Assembly (NCBI GenBank): GCA_003222395.1
Contig: QHWB01000057.1
Location: forward strand, 62,001-126,000
Origin: Acidobacteriota bacterium
GTDB lineage: Bacteria > Acidobacteriota > Vicinamibacteria > Vicinamibacterales > CAVVIG01
DNA: 64,000 nucleotides
Direction: 5' to 3'
Shown here: piece by piece, positions 36,901 through 45,676 of the stretch
How positions within the stretch are numbered: position 1 is the first letter of the stretch
How the letters are laid out: each line of letters begins with the position of its first letter
Position numbers and translations under genes: made by a program
Notes under the pieces: model-generated
What the model was told of the DNA's origin: nothing
Seen by the model: the letters and a program-made list of their open reading frames with translations, nothing else
The model's database searches: none

Positions 36901-37224
36901 ATGGCGGTCCTGAGCGAGCAGGAATTCCGCGTGAAGAGCGACGAAGCGCTCGAAAACGCACGGCGTACGCTGCTCCCGCTTGCGGACAACGAAGGCTTCG
37001 AGGTCGAGCTGCAGAACGGCGTCCTCAACCTCGTGTTCGAGGAGCCGGGCGATGCGAAATTCGTGGTGTCGCCGAACGCGCCGGTCCGGCAAATCTGGGT
37101 ATCGGCCATGGCGAGAAGCTATAAGCTCGCGTGGGCGCCGGAGCTCGGCGCCTTCGCCCTCGACGGCGAGACCCTGCCCCGATTGCTCGAACGCCTGACG
37201 CGCACGTTCCTGGAAGGACAATGA
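36901..37224 (+). CDS. cyaY: frataxin-like iron-donor protein CyaY
   Basis: A 107-aa protein of normal frataxin length. LSEQEFRVKSDEALENARR gives the acidic first helix, and KFVVSPNAPVRQIWVSAMAR matches the conserved beta-sheet core (N-P..QIW) of CyaY. ETLPRLLERLTRTFLEG is the final helix. It regulates or feeds iron to Fe-S cluster assembly in the cytoplasm. It lies near the FTR1 permease, giving an iron-handling theme, though not in the same transcript. Confidence 0.83.
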   Translation: MAVLSEQEFRVKSDEALENARRTLLPLADNEGFEVELQNGVLNLVFEEPGDAKFVVSPNAPVRQIWVSAMARSYKLAWAPELGAFALDGETLPRLLERLTRTFLEGQ

Positions 37225-37236
37225 ACGGCACGTGCC

Positions 37237-38253
37237 TTAGATACGGAAGCCACTCTTCAGCGGATCGCGTTCGTCAATCAGGAAGGTGTGCTCGCCGGTA
37301 ATCCACGCCGACCCTTCGATCTCCGGCACAATCGCCGCGTGCTCGCCGACGGACGTTCGGCCAACCAGTCGTCCGCTGAACGTCGTGCCGATGAGGCTTT
37401 CGTGCACGAATGGTCTGTCGTCGGCGAGCAGTCCCATTGCGTCGATGACCGCCATCACGGCTGCGGTGCCGGTCCCGCACGGAGATCGATCGACTTCGGC
37501 GTCGGCGAAAATCGTCACGTTGCGGAGATCGGCAGCGCCCTTCCCGGTGGTCTCCGGCGGACCGGTGAAGATCGTTCCGTAGATACCGCGCAGCCCTGGT
37601 TCGAGCGGGTGGACGATTTTCTGCTCGCGCTCGATCGCGACTTTGATCTCCATGCCGATGCGACGCAGATCCGGCAGATGCGGTGCGTCGATTGGCAGGC
37701 CCACCGCTTCGCTATCCACGATCGCGTAGAACGCGCCACCGAACGCGACGTCTGCGCGAATGTGACGAGTCGCGAGCTTCACCGTCAGGCCGCCGTGCAG
37801 CACGAACGACGGCACGTTCTGAAAAGCGACGTTCTCCACCCGTCCCGCCCCTTCTGCCGCTCCCGCCCGTTTCGCTCGCGCGCGGATGGCCCCCGCCGGC
37901 GCGTCATACACGATCGAACAGCCATCGCCGCCCGGCACGAGGATGCCGCGCTCGAGCGCGATCGTCGTCACGGCGATGATGCCGTGTCCGCACATCGTGC
38001 TGTAGCCTTCGTTGTGCATGAAGAGAACGCCGGCATGCGACCCGGGCATGACCGGCTCGGTGAGCAGGGCGCCGTACATGTCGGCGTGTCCGCGGGGCTC
38101 GAGCATCACCGCACGGCGAAGATGATCCGCGTGCCGCTTCAGCCACTCGCGCTTGTCGAGCATCGTCCTGCCATGCGGCGACGGAAAGCCGCCGACGATC
38201 AGGCGCAGCGGTTCTCCGGCCGCGTGCGCGTCGATGGTTCGGAGTTCGATCAT
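37237..38253 (-). CDS. proline racemase family protein, probable 4-hydroxyproline 2-epimerase
   Basis: A 338-aa protein with both active-site cysteines: Cys88 in MCGHGIIA and Cys259 in DRSPCGTGT. Keeping both marks a racemase or epimerase; the 3-hydroxyproline dehydratases of this family lack one. TIDAHAAGEPLR at the start is typical. It is divergent from a gene pair that includes an ornithine cyclodeaminase family member, a type that often reduces pyrroline-2-carboxylate. Together they suggest catabolism of hydroxyproline or proline. Confidence 0.85.
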   Translation of the reverse strand: MIELRTIDAHAAGEPLRLIVGGFPSPHGRTMLDKREWLKRHADHLRRAVMLEPRGHADMYGALLTEPVMPGSHAGVLFMHNEGYSTMCGHGIIAVTTIALERGILVPGGDGCSIVYDAPAGAIRARAKRAGAAEGAGRVENVAFQNVPSFVLHGGLTVKLATRHIRADVAFGGAFYAIVDSEAVGLPIDAPHLPDLRRIGMEIKVAIEREQKIVHPLEPGLRGIYGTIFTGPPETTGKGAADLRNVTIFADAEVDRSPCGTGTAAVMAVIDAMGLLADDRPFVHESLIGTTFSGRLVGRTSVGEHAAIVPEIEGSAWITGEHTFLIDERDPLKSGFRI

Positions 38254-38287
38254 CGGTTCGCCCGGTTCCGCACGGTTTGCAAGGTTC

Positions 38288-38293
38288 TATAAT
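38288..38293 (+). promoter_or_regulatory. -10 box TATAAT, near-leaderless promoter
   Basis: A perfect TATAAT lies eleven bases before the GTG at 38305 in the spacer between divergent genes. No ribosome site is present, so the transcript would begin within a few bases of the start codon, as proposed for 6731. Confidence 0.5.
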
Positions 38294-38304
38294 CGCAGAA
38301 CTCA

Positions 38305-39222
38305 GTGAAGGCGTTTTACTCCGACACGTTCGTGCTGCCGCTGCCGGAGCACCATCGATTCCCGATGGCGAAGTACCGCCTGCTGCGGGAGCGGCTCGTC
38401 GTCGAGGGTCTGCTGACCGCCGACGATCTTTACGTACCCGATGCGATCGACCTGGACGATCTGCGACTCGTCCACGATGCGGGTTACGTCGAGGCAGTCG
38501 AGAAGGGGACGCTTGCACTCGACATGCAGCGGCGCATCGGTTTTCCCTGGTCGCCGAAGATGGTCGAGCGCGCCCGCCGCTCGGTCGGCGCCACGCTGGC
38601 CGCGGCGCGAGAAGTCTGTGGCGCAGCCAGCATCTCCTCCAACCTCGCCGGCGGCACGCACCATGCCTTTCGCGACCGCGGTGAAGCCTACTGCGTTTTC
38701 AACGACGTCGCGGTCGCGGCGACGGTTCTGTTGCGCGATCGCGCGATCGTGCGCGCCGCCGTCGTCGATTGCGACGTGCATCAGGGCAACGGCACCGCAG
38801 CAATCTTTCACGACGAACCGGCGGTCTTCACGGTCTCTCTGCACGGCGCGAACAATTTTCCATTCCGCAAAGAGCTCAGCGACCTCGACGTCACCTTTGA
38901 CGACGGCGCCGGCGACGCCGAATACCTGGACGCTCTCGCCGCGCATTTGCCTGATGTGCTCGACCGCCATCGACCAGACATCGTGTTTTATCTCGCCGGC
39001 GCCGATCCCTACCAAGCCGACCGGCTGGGCAAACTGAAGCTCACGATCGATGGACTGACCGAACGCGACCGCTTCGTCTTCGCCGAATGCCGCGCCCGCG
39101 GCATTCCCGTCGTCATCACGATGAGCGGCGGCTACTGTCCCGACGTCGACGCCATCGTCACAATTCACTGCAACACCATTCGCGAAGCCATCCGCTCATG
39201 CCAATCTGCTTTCGCCTCCTGA
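38305..39222 (+). CDS. class IV HDAC-like deacetylase
   Basis: A 305-aa arginase/deacetylase-fold enzyme. The paired histidines H119-H120 in GGTHHAF, the zinc ligands D157 and H159 in DCDVHQGNGTA, and the later Asp in LAGADPYQADRLG are all present. The overall pattern (YSDTFVLPLPEHHRFPM) is that of bacterial HDAC11-like proteins. It would remove acyl groups from lysine, polyamine or small amide substrates. The GTG start matches the family N-terminus VKAFYSD. The 3' end overlaps the next gene by 25 bases. Confidence 0.85.
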   Translation: MKAFYSDTFVLPLPEHHRFPMAKYRLLRERLVVEGLLTADDLYVPDAIDLDDLRLVHDAGYVEAVEKGTLALDMQRRIGFPWSPKMVERARRSVGATLAAAREVCGAASISSNLAGGTHHAFRDRGEAYCVFNDVAVAATVLLRDRAIVRAAVVDCDVHQGNGTAAIFHDEPAVFTVSLHGANNFPFRKELSDLDVTFDDGAGDAEYLDALAAHLPDVLDRHRPDIVFYLAGADPYQADRLGKLKLTIDGLTERDRFVFAECRARGIPVVITMSGGYCPDVDAIVTIHCNTIREAIRSCQSAFAS

Positions 39223-40166
39223 CCGAAGCCGACGTCAAATCCGTTCTGACGATGGACGATCTCATCGAGACGATGACGTCCGCGCTGCAGCGGTTTTCAA
39301 CCGGCCGCGTCGAACAGCCGGTGCGCCCCGTCATTTCTGTAAAGGGCGACCAGGCCTTCTTCGGCTCCATGCCTGCGCTGGTTCGCGATCCCGACGCGCT
39401 CGGAACGAAGCTCGTGACCGTGTTCGCGGGGAACCACGCGCGGGGCCTGCCGTCCCATCTCGCATCCATCCTCCTGCTCGATCCCGAAACAGGGGCGCTT
39501 CGCGCGCTGCTCGACGGCCGCTTCATCACTGAGGCGCGCACCGGCGCCGTGTCTGCCGTGTCGTCGCGCCTCCTGGCGCGCAAGACGGCATCGTCGATCG
39601 CGATCATCGGCTCGGGTGTCCAGGCGCACAGCCATCTCGAGGCGCTCGGACGTGTGCATCACATCCAGCACGCGGCGGTATGGAGTCCCAATCGCGCGCA
39701 TCGCGAGTCGTTCGCCGCGTCGCACGGCATCAAAGCGGTCGATCACGCCGGCGAGGCGGTCGTCGGCGCAGACATCATCGTCCTCGTGACCTCGTCTCCC
39801 ACACCGGTGATCGAAAACGGCTGGGTGAAGCCGGGCGCCCACGTCATCTGCATCGGCGCGTGCCGGCCGACGCAGCGTGAGATGGATCCCGAGCTCGTCG
39901 CGCGCGCGCGGCTGTTCGTCGATTCACGCGGCGCCGCCCTCGTCGAATCGGGAGACGTCGTGCTTGGCATTCAGGAAGGGCGATTCAGCGCGGAGCACAT
40001 CGTCGCCGAGATTGGCGAGCTCGTCGACGGCGCGACCGGCCGCCGCAGCGATACCGAGATAACGATCTTCAAGTCGCTCGGGATGGCCGTAGAAGATGTG
40101 ACGGCGGCCGATCTGGCCTATCGGCGCGCGGTCGAGCGCAATATCGGACAGCAGCTTACATTGTAG
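39198..40166 (+). CDS. ornithine cyclodeaminase / mu-crystallin family protein
   Basis: A 322-aa NAD(P)-dependent enzyme. AIIGSGVQAHSHLEAL near 135-150 is the dinucleotide-binding motif, TGAVSAVSSRLLAR precedes it, and FKSLGMAVEDVTAADLAYRRA closes the protein. Members are ornithine cyclodeaminases, alanine dehydrogenases or pyrroline-2-carboxylate reductases. The hydroxyproline-type racemase next door favours the last. The ATG at 39198 lies inside the HDAC-like gene, so the two are coupled. Confidence 0.85.
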   Translation: MPICFRLLTEADVKSVLTMDDLIETMTSALQRFSTGRVEQPVRPVISVKGDQAFFGSMPALVRDPDALGTKLVTVFAGNHARGLPSHLASILLLDPETGALRALLDGRFITEARTGAVSAVSSRLLARKTASSIAIIGSGVQAHSHLEALGRVHHIQHAAVWSPNRAHRESFAASHGIKAVDHAGEAVVGADIIVLVTSSPTPVIENGWVKPGAHVICIGACRPTQREMDPELVARARLFVDSRGAALVESGDVVLGIQEGRFSAEHIVAEIGELVDGATGRRSDTEITIFKSLGMAVEDVTAADLAYRRAVERNIGQQLTL

Positions 40167-40191
40167 GGGCCGAGCTTGCTCGGCCCCTACA
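40162..40191. terminator. 14-bp-stem hairpin between convergent genes
   Basis: TGTAGGGGCCGAGC and its exact inverse are separated by two bases. The stop codon of the cyclodeaminase gene (40164-40166) lies in the left arm. The opposing cox operon ends at 40226, so the hairpin could terminate both. There is no U-tract. Confidence 0.65.
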
Positions 40192-40225
40192 GGCGGCGGT
40201 CGGCCGCGGGCGAAGCAAGCTTCCG

Positions 40226-40969
40226 CTACCGGGCGGGCCGCAGCCCCTTGAGCTCGTCGTCCATCCACTTCCGGTAATCGGCGTCGCTCTGAATGCTGAG
40301 GAACCCGCGCATGCGGAAGTGACCGAGACCGCAAAGCTGCGAGCACGCGATGTCGTACTCGCCGATCCGGGTCGGGATGAACCACACGGGGATGCTCATG
40401 CCCGGAATCGCGTCCTGCTTCACGCGCATCTCGTACAACCCGAAGCTGTGGATGACGTCCTTGCTCGACAGGTGCACGAGCACCGGACGGTCCACCGGAA
40501 GATGCAACTGATTGATCTCGGTGACGTCGTCTTTCGCGACTGGATCCGAGCGATCGAGGCCGATCGGGTTGTCGGCGCTCACGAGCTCCGGCTTGGTACG
40601 GCCGAACTTGCCGTCGGGGCCGGGATACTGGATGTTCCATGCGAACTGCTCGGCGATCACGCGAACGACGGTCGCCTCGTTCTCGGGCGGAAACTGTTTC
40701 ACTCGCTTCGCCCACGCCGGAATCGCGTAGAAGACGAGCAGCACCATCTCGGCGATGACGACGCCGATTTCCAGGCCTTTCGAGATCTTGCCTTTCGCGC
40801 CTTCGTAACTGGCTTTCGGATTCGCGCCGCTGCGGTACCGGAACACCACGTAGATGAAGAACGCGCCCCAGCCGACGAACAGCACGGCCATCAACCAATG
40901 CACCAGGATAGTCATCTGATCGATCTCGGCGGCGTGCGCCGACGCCTGAATGGGCATGTAACTCAGCAT
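40226..40969 (-). CDS. coxB: cytochrome c oxidase subunit II
   Basis: A 247-aa membrane-anchored cupredoxin. Two transmembrane helices lie near residues 20-42 and 66-84. The CuA site is formed by His174 (DVIHSFGL), Cys209 and Cys213 (ACSQLCGLGH), His217 and Met220. The bridging Glu of the usual CSELC is Gln here. It accepts electrons from cytochrome c for subunit I. Unusually for such operons it is the last gene. Its ATG overlaps the preceding stop by seven bases. Confidence 0.92.
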   Translation of the reverse strand: MLSYMPIQASAHAAEIDQMTILVHWLMAVLFVGWGAFFIYVVFRYRSGANPKASYEGAKGKISKGLEIGVVIAEMVLLVFYAIPAWAKRVKQFPPENEATVVRVIAEQFAWNIQYPGPDGKFGRTKPELVSADNPIGLDRSDPVAKDDVTEINQLHLPVDRPVLVHLSSKDVIHSFGLYEMRVKQDAIPGMSIPVWFIPTRIGEYDIACSQLCGLGHFRMRGFLSIQSDADYRKWMDDELKGLRPAR

Positions 40970-41220
40970 TGAGCGGTCCCTTCGTGGCGCTGCATTCCAG
41001 CGGCCTCTTCGGCGGCCGCCTGCTTCGCGCGGCGGATCAGATAGATGAAGAACGATGCGAACGCGGTCAGCATCGCGGCGACAACGCCGAGCATCAACAG
41101 GATGCCCGAGTTCATCGCCTGCGCCATCGGCGAGTCGTTCTCACCGAAGCACACGGGGCACGCGAGCGCGACTTTCGGCGCTGCGACGAGGAACGTCGTG
41201 ACGAATAGACGCCTTACCAC
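40963..41220 (-). CDS. small membrane protein with CPVCFG motif in the cox operon
   Basis: An 85-aa protein from the GTG at 41220, eight bases after GAGGCAG. It has an N-terminal hydrophobic segment ending in ALACPVCFGENDSPMAQAMN, then a second segment (GILLMLGVVAAMLTAFASFFIYLI) and a charged tail. The CxxC right after the export segment would face the periplasm and could bind metal or act in redox chemistry, perhaps in CuA assembly. That is inference from position beside coxB; no family was recognised. Confidence 0.7.
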   Translation of the reverse strand: MVRRLFVTTFLVAAPKVALACPVCFGENDSPMAQAMNSGILLMLGVVAAMLTAFASFFIYLIRRAKQAAAEEAAGMQRHEGTAQC

Positions 41221-41230
41221 GGTTTCTGCC

Positions 41231-41428
41231 TCACAAACGACGCATTTTCCGTTGAAACATCGTGCCATAGACGGCGAGCACGACGCCGCAGGCGATCGAC
41301 AGCACGGCGCCGAGCGCATACGCCGAATCGTGCGCCGCCTGATATTGATTCACGCTCCACGCCGTCATGAAGGCGGAGAGGATCACCGAAACCGCGATGA
41401 AGAAAAGGTGAAATGCTTTCAGCGACAC
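41231..41428 (-). CDS. small two-helix membrane protein in the cox operon
   Basis: A 65-aa protein with two hydrophobic segments (HLFFIAVSVILSAFMTAW and YALGAVLSIACGVVLAVYG) and a basic end, FQRKMRRL. The GTG at 41428 lies two bases after the subunit IV stop, so it is clearly part of the operon. It probably associates with the oxidase; no characterised family is recognised. Confidence 0.68.
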   Translation of the reverse strand: MSLKAFHLFFIAVSVILSAFMTAWSVNQYQAAHDSAYALGAVLSIACGVVLAVYGTMFQRKMRRL

Positions 41429-41429
41429 G

Positions 41430-41765
41430 TCAATGCCCCGCGTGCTCGATCGGCGTCGCCCGCACCGGAGTGCCGATGGTGTCCATGATCGTGAAAAGCG
41501 GGATGCACATCAGAAAGATGAAGAACACGATCGTCAGCAGCAGCGCGCCGTAGATCCATTTCTTCTCGTGGCTGAGGTGCATGAAGACGCTCGCCACCAT
41601 CGATCCCTTTATGCACGCGATGATGATCGCCACGGTGATCGCGATCGGCACGACGAAGTGAAGCCGATTCGCCATGACGGTGATCGCCGTGAACACCAGG
41701 AGCGATACACCGATGGTCACGTAAAGGCGAACCGATTTCCTGACTGCAGCCGGATCCGTATGCAT
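41430..41765 (-). CDS. cytochrome c oxidase subunit IV
   Basis: A 111-aa membrane protein with three hydrophobic segments, matching bacterial subunit IV (CtaF/CyoD-like). IACIKGSMVASVFMHLSHEKKW in the middle is the recognisable core of this family, with the conserved histidine in FMHL. AGGAG six bases before the ATG is a good ribosome site. It follows coxC after a 273-bp spacer holding a leader repeat. Confidence 0.82.
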   Translation of the reverse strand: MHTDPAAVRKSVRLYVTIGVSLLVFTAITVMANRLHFVVPIAITVAIIIACIKGSMVASVFMHLSHEKKWIYGALLLTIVFFIFLMCIPLFTIMDTIGTPVRATPIEHAGH

Positions 41766-41773
41766 CCGATCTC

Positions 41774-41999
41774 CTACTTTTTAACGCGTGGGGCCCACGT
41801 TTTCGCATCGCGGCGGGGACCCACCCCGGCCGCGGTTGCTCGGCGCCTTCGCGCCTCGCAACGGCTCAAGGCTGGCACGCGCTGACGGTCTCGACTTTCT
41901 CAACGCTCGCGGGGCCCCACCCCCGGCTGGTCTCGCTCGCGCCTTCGCGCTCGCTCGAGCCGCAGGCGCCGCGCTCGGGCGTATCCAGAACAGAACGTC
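41774..41999 (-). repeat. co-oriented leader repeat, copy 4 (inside the cox operon)
   Basis: The 273-bp spacer between coxC and subunit IV has no gene. Reading leftward, the 29-base distal block is at 41999-41971. The GAGCGAGCGCGAAGGCGCGA run follows (shared with copy 1), then more GC-rich sequence, and finally the proximal box GGGGCCCCACGCG followed by TTAAAAAG at about 41797-41774. The ribosome site of subunit IV comes immediately after. Confidence 0.72.
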
Positions 42000-42038
42000 A
42001 CAGCCCTGACGACCGGTAGGCAGCCGCTTTGGGCTGCT

Positions 42039-42623
42039 TCACAACAAGTACAAAACCGGGAACAGGAAGATCCAGACCAGATCGACGAAGTGCCAGTACA
42101 GCCCGGTGTACTCGATGCGGTTCGCGAATTGATCGGGATTCGTCTTCCAGAGCTTCGCGCCGGGTCCGAGAAAATACGCCATCACGATCATCCCGCCGAG
42201 GATGTGCAGCCCGTGAAGCCCGGTCATCGTGAAGTAGATCGCGAGAAACGTGCTGTGCCACGGCCCTTCGCCGGTCGCGAAATGCGCCGAGTACTCGAAA
42301 TACTTGTTGACGAGGAACACCGCCGCCAGCACGAACGTGGCGAGCAGATACAGACGATGCTTGCCCCACTCGTTCATCTTGAGCGAGGCCCAGGCCATCA
42401 CCATCGTCACCGACGACGAGATCAGGATGACGGTATTGATCGCGCCGAGCGGGATGTTCAGCTCGCCGTGCGGCCACTCGGTCGCGCCGACGCGCAGGAT
42501 GATATAGGTCGAGAAGAGCGCGCCGAAGAGCATGACTTCCGACGCGAGAAACAGCCAGATGCCGAGTTTGCCGTTGGCGAGCCCGGTATCCGGCCGCTCT
42601 TCGACGGTGTACGGAATATTCAC
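42039..42623 (-). CDS. coxC: cytochrome c oxidase subunit III
   Basis: A 194-aa protein with five hydrophobic segments. LGIWLFLASEVMLFGALFSTY contains the conserved Glu of the subunit III lipid-binding region, and FTMTGLHGLHILGGM and YWHFVDLVWIFLFP are family signatures. The short five-helix form is typical of many bacterial aa3 oxidases. The GTG at 42623 follows GGAGAG. It lies directly behind coxA. Confidence 0.92.
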   Translation of the reverse strand: MNIPYTVEERPDTGLANGKLGIWLFLASEVMLFGALFSTYIILRVGATEWPHGELNIPLGAINTVILISSSVTMVMAWASLKMNEWGKHRLYLLATFVLAAVFLVNKYFEYSAHFATGEGPWHSTFLAIYFTMTGLHGLHILGGMIVMAYFLGPGAKLWKTNPDQFANRIEYTGLYWHFVDLVWIFLFPVLYLL

Positions 42624-42638
42624 AGAAACTCTCCGTTC

Positions 42639-44441
42639 TTACGCTCTCTCCGGCTCGAACTGCGGCGTGAAGTCCTTCGCCGCGCCCGGAACGCTGTACT
42701 CGTACGGCGCGCGATACGCAATCGGTTCGGTCAGGAAGTTTCCGTGCGGCGGCGGCGACGGCGCCGCCCACTCCAGCGTCGTGGCTTCCCACGGATTCCG
42801 ATCGACCGCCTTGCCCCACTTGATGCTCATGAAGAAGTTGACGATGAAGAACAGCTGGAACAGGCCGAGCGCCCACGCCGCATAGCCCTGGACGACGTTC
42901 CAGTACAGCACCGACTTCGTGTGCGCGAACTGCGCGCCACCGTCGTACATGCGGCGGTTCATTCCCGCGAGCCCTTCGATGAACATCGGAAAGAACACGA
43001 GGTTGATCGCGACGAGCGATCCCCAGAAGTGCAGCTGTCCGAGCAGATCGTTCATCTTCCGTCCCGTCGCCTTCGGGAACCAGTAATACACGCCGCCGAA
43101 GAGCGCGAAGATGGTTCCCGGCGCAACGACGTAATGGAAATGGCCGATCACGTAGTAGGTGTCGTGCAGATGAATGTCGGACGGCGCGAGCCCCAGCGGC
43201 AGTCCCGTCAGGCCGCCGATGCCGAACATCGGCAGGAACGCAAGCGCGAAGAGCATCGGTGTCGTGAAGCGTATCGACGCGCCGACCAGCGACATCAGCA
43301 GCGCGGTCAGGATGACGACCGACGGAATCGAGATGATCATCGTCGTCGTCTGGAAGAACGCGCTCATCGTCGTCCCCATGCCGGTCATGAACATGTGGTG
43401 CGCCCACACGATGAAGGACATGAAGCCAAGGAACACGAGGGAGTACACCAGCGCACGGTAGCCCCAGAGTGGTTTGCGCGTGTTGTTCGCGATGATCTCC
43501 GAGACGATGCCCATCGCCGGAAGAATCAGCACGTAGACCTCCGGATGAGCGAGGAACCAGAACAGGTGCTGCCACAGCAGCGGGTTGCCGCCCCCCGACG
43601 CCACGCTGCCCTGCGCAATGCCCGTCATGCTCGTCACGATCCGGTTGCTGACGACGAGCCCGCTCGGCATGAAGAAGCTCGTGCCGGCGACCTTGTCCAT
43701 CAGCTGCAGGATGCCCGCGGCCTCGAGCGGCGGGAACGCGAGGAGCAACAGGAACGACGTGACGAACTGCGCCCACACGAAAAACGGCAGGCGCATCCAG
43801 CTCAGACCCTTGGCACGCAGCTGGACCGTCGTCGTGATGAAGTTGAGCGAGCCGAGGAGCGACGATGTGATCAGGAACATCATCCCGATCAGCCACATCG
43901 TCTGCTGCCCCTGATTGATGACGGAGAGCGGCGGATAGGACGTCCATCCCGATTGGGCGGCTCCGCCCGGCATGAAGAAGCTCGCGAGCATCGTCACGCC
44001 GCCCAGGAAGTACGCCCAGTAACTCATCATGTTGATTTTCGGGAATGCCATGTCGGGCGCGCCGATCTGCAGCGGCAACACGAAATTCCCGAATCCGCCG
44101 ACTGCCAGCGGCACCACTCCCATGAAAACCATGATCGTGCCGTGCATCGCCCCGAGCTGGTTGTAGAACTCGGGCAGCATGATCCCGCCCGGCGCTTTGT
44201 CCTGGCCGAACAAACCGCCGATCAGCGGAATCGGCCGGCCCGGATAGGCCAGCTGCCACCGCATGAGCATCATCAGGGTGAAGCCGAAGAGCAGGAACAG
44301 CAGACCAGTGACCGCGTACTGAATGCCGATCCACTTGTGATCGACGGAGAACACGTACGTGCGCCAGAATCCCAGCTCTTCGTGCGCATGTTCGACGTGC
44401 GGATGCGCAACCGTCGGGTGGTGCGTCGCGGATTTATCCAT
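42639..44441 (-). CDS. coxA: cytochrome c oxidase subunit I
   Basis: A 600-aa protein with 12 or more transmembrane helices. His100 (AMHGTIMVF) and His436 are heme a ligands, His434 binds heme a3, and His299, His348 and His349 bind CuB. Tyr303 in HPEVY is the cross-linked tyrosine and Glu301 the D-channel acid, which places it in the A1 type of heme-copper oxidases. The ATG at 44441 is chosen because the upstream open frame has no family match. First gene of the operon. Confidence 0.95.
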   Translation of the reverse strand: MDKSATHHPTVAHPHVEHAHEELGFWRTYVFSVDHKWIGIQYAVTGLLFLLFGFTLMMLMRWQLAYPGRPIPLIGGLFGQDKAPGGIMLPEFYNQLGAMHGTIMVFMGVVPLAVGGFGNFVLPLQIGAPDMAFPKINMMSYWAYFLGGVTMLASFFMPGGAAQSGWTSYPPLSVINQGQQTMWLIGMMFLITSSLLGSLNFITTTVQLRAKGLSWMRLPFFVWAQFVTSFLLLLAFPPLEAAGILQLMDKVAGTSFFMPSGLVVSNRIVTSMTGIAQGSVASGGGNPLLWQHLFWFLAHPEVYVLILPAMGIVSEIIANNTRKPLWGYRALVYSLVFLGFMSFIVWAHHMFMTGMGTTMSAFFQTTTMIISIPSVVILTALLMSLVGASIRFTTPMLFALAFLPMFGIGGLTGLPLGLAPSDIHLHDTYYVIGHFHYVVAPGTIFALFGGVYYWFPKATGRKMNDLLGQLHFWGSLVAINLVFFPMFIEGLAGMNRRMYDGGAQFAHTKSVLYWNVVQGYAAWALGLFQLFFIVNFFMSIKWGKAVDRNPWEATTLEWAAPSPPPHGNFLTEPIAYRAPYEYSVPGAAKDFTPQFEPERA

Positions 44442-44500
44442 AAACGGGTGGATTGTATTCAGAAGGCACAAGCGCACGCAAGCCGCCGTAAGATCGCGAT

Positions 44501-45676
44501 ATGCGACGCGGAGCGTCATTTGCCGCCGTCCTGAGCCTCGCGTGCGCCGCCGACGCGCGAGGCAATCCGGAATCGGTCGCGCTGCGCGCGCGCGCAAGCA
44601 TTCAAATCTACAACCTCGATCGCGATCAGGCGATCGAGACGTTCCGCCAGGCGATTGCCGCGGACTCGCAGGACGCCGCCGCGTACCGGGGACTCGCCAC
44701 CGGCTTATGGCTGAGCATCACGTTCCGCCGCGGCAACATGACGGTCGACGATTATCTGGGCCGCGTGACGAAGCCCATCGGCCCGAGCTCGGCCGCGCCG
44801 TCTGAATCCGCGAAGGCGTTCACCGATGCCGTCGAGCGAGCGCTCGCGATCGCGCGCCAGCGAATCGCCGTAAATCCGCGCGACACTGACGCGCACTATC
44901 AACTGGGCGCCGCTGTCGGCCTTCGCGCGTCTTACAGCGCCACGGTCGAGGGCAGCGTCCTCGGCGCGTTCCGCGCGGCGCGCGAGGCGTACGACGAACA
45001 TGAAAAGGTGCTGGAGCTCGATCCGCGCCGCAAGGACGCCGGCTTGATCGTCGGCACGTACCGTTACATCGTGTCGGCGCTGGCGACGCCGCTCCGGTGG
45101 ATGGCTTATGTCGTCGGCTTCGGCGGCGGCAAGGAACGCGGCCTCAAGATGGTCGAAGAAGCGGCCGTCTACGGCGGAGACAACCAGGAGGATGCCCGCT
45201 TCGCCCTCATCCTTCTGTACAACCGTGAAAGGCGGTATGACGACGCCTTGAGGGAGCTCGCCATCCTGCGCGAGCGATACCCGCGGAATCGGCTCGTCTG
45301 GCTCGAAACCGGTTCCACCCAGCTGCGCGCCGGCCGGGCGGCGGAGGCCGAGCGCGTGCTGAACGAAGGGCTTGCCCGATTCGTCAATGATCGGCGTCAG
45401 CGAATGTTCGGCGAGGACGCGTTGTGGTTGTACAAGCGCGGAGCGGCCCGCGCGGCGCTGGGTCGGTCGGCGGAGGCGCAGGGCGACTTGAAGCAGGCGC
45501 TCTCGACCGAAGGGCGCAAATGGGTGTACGGACGTTCGCATCTCGAGCTTGGCAAGCTCGCGCTCAAGGCCGGCGCTCGCGCGGCGGCGCGCCAGGAACT
45601 CGAGACCGCGATCGCCTTGTGCGAGAGCGATAATGATCAGGCGGTGGCAGACGAAGCAAAACGCCTGCTCCGGTAA
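44501..45676 (+). CDS. secreted TPR protein
   Basis: A 391-aa protein with a signal peptide (MRRGASFAAVLSLACAADA). It contains several helix-turn-helix repeats of TPR type, such as IQIYNLDRDQAIETFRQAIAADSQDAAAYRGLA and LVWLETGSTQLRAGRAAEAERVLNEGL. It is probably a periplasmic scaffold. TAAGAT at 44489 lies six bases before the ATG, with no ribosome site, suggesting a near-leaderless transcript. It is divergent from coxA. Confidence 0.78.
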   Translation: MRRGASFAAVLSLACAADARGNPESVALRARASIQIYNLDRDQAIETFRQAIAADSQDAAAYRGLATGLWLSITFRRGNMTVDDYLGRVTKPIGPSSAAPSESAKAFTDAVERALAIARQRIAVNPRDTDAHYQLGAAVGLRASYSATVEGSVLGAFRAAREAYDEHEKVLELDPRRKDAGLIVGTYRYIVSALATPLRWMAYVVGFGGGKERGLKMVEEAAVYGGDNQEDARFALILLYNRERRYDDALRELAILRERYPRNRLVWLETGSTQLRAGRAAEAERVLNEGLARFVNDRRQRMFGEDALWLYKRGAARAALGRSAEAQGDLKQALSTEGRKWVYGRSHLELGKLALKAGARAAARQELETAIALCESDNDQAVADEAKRLLR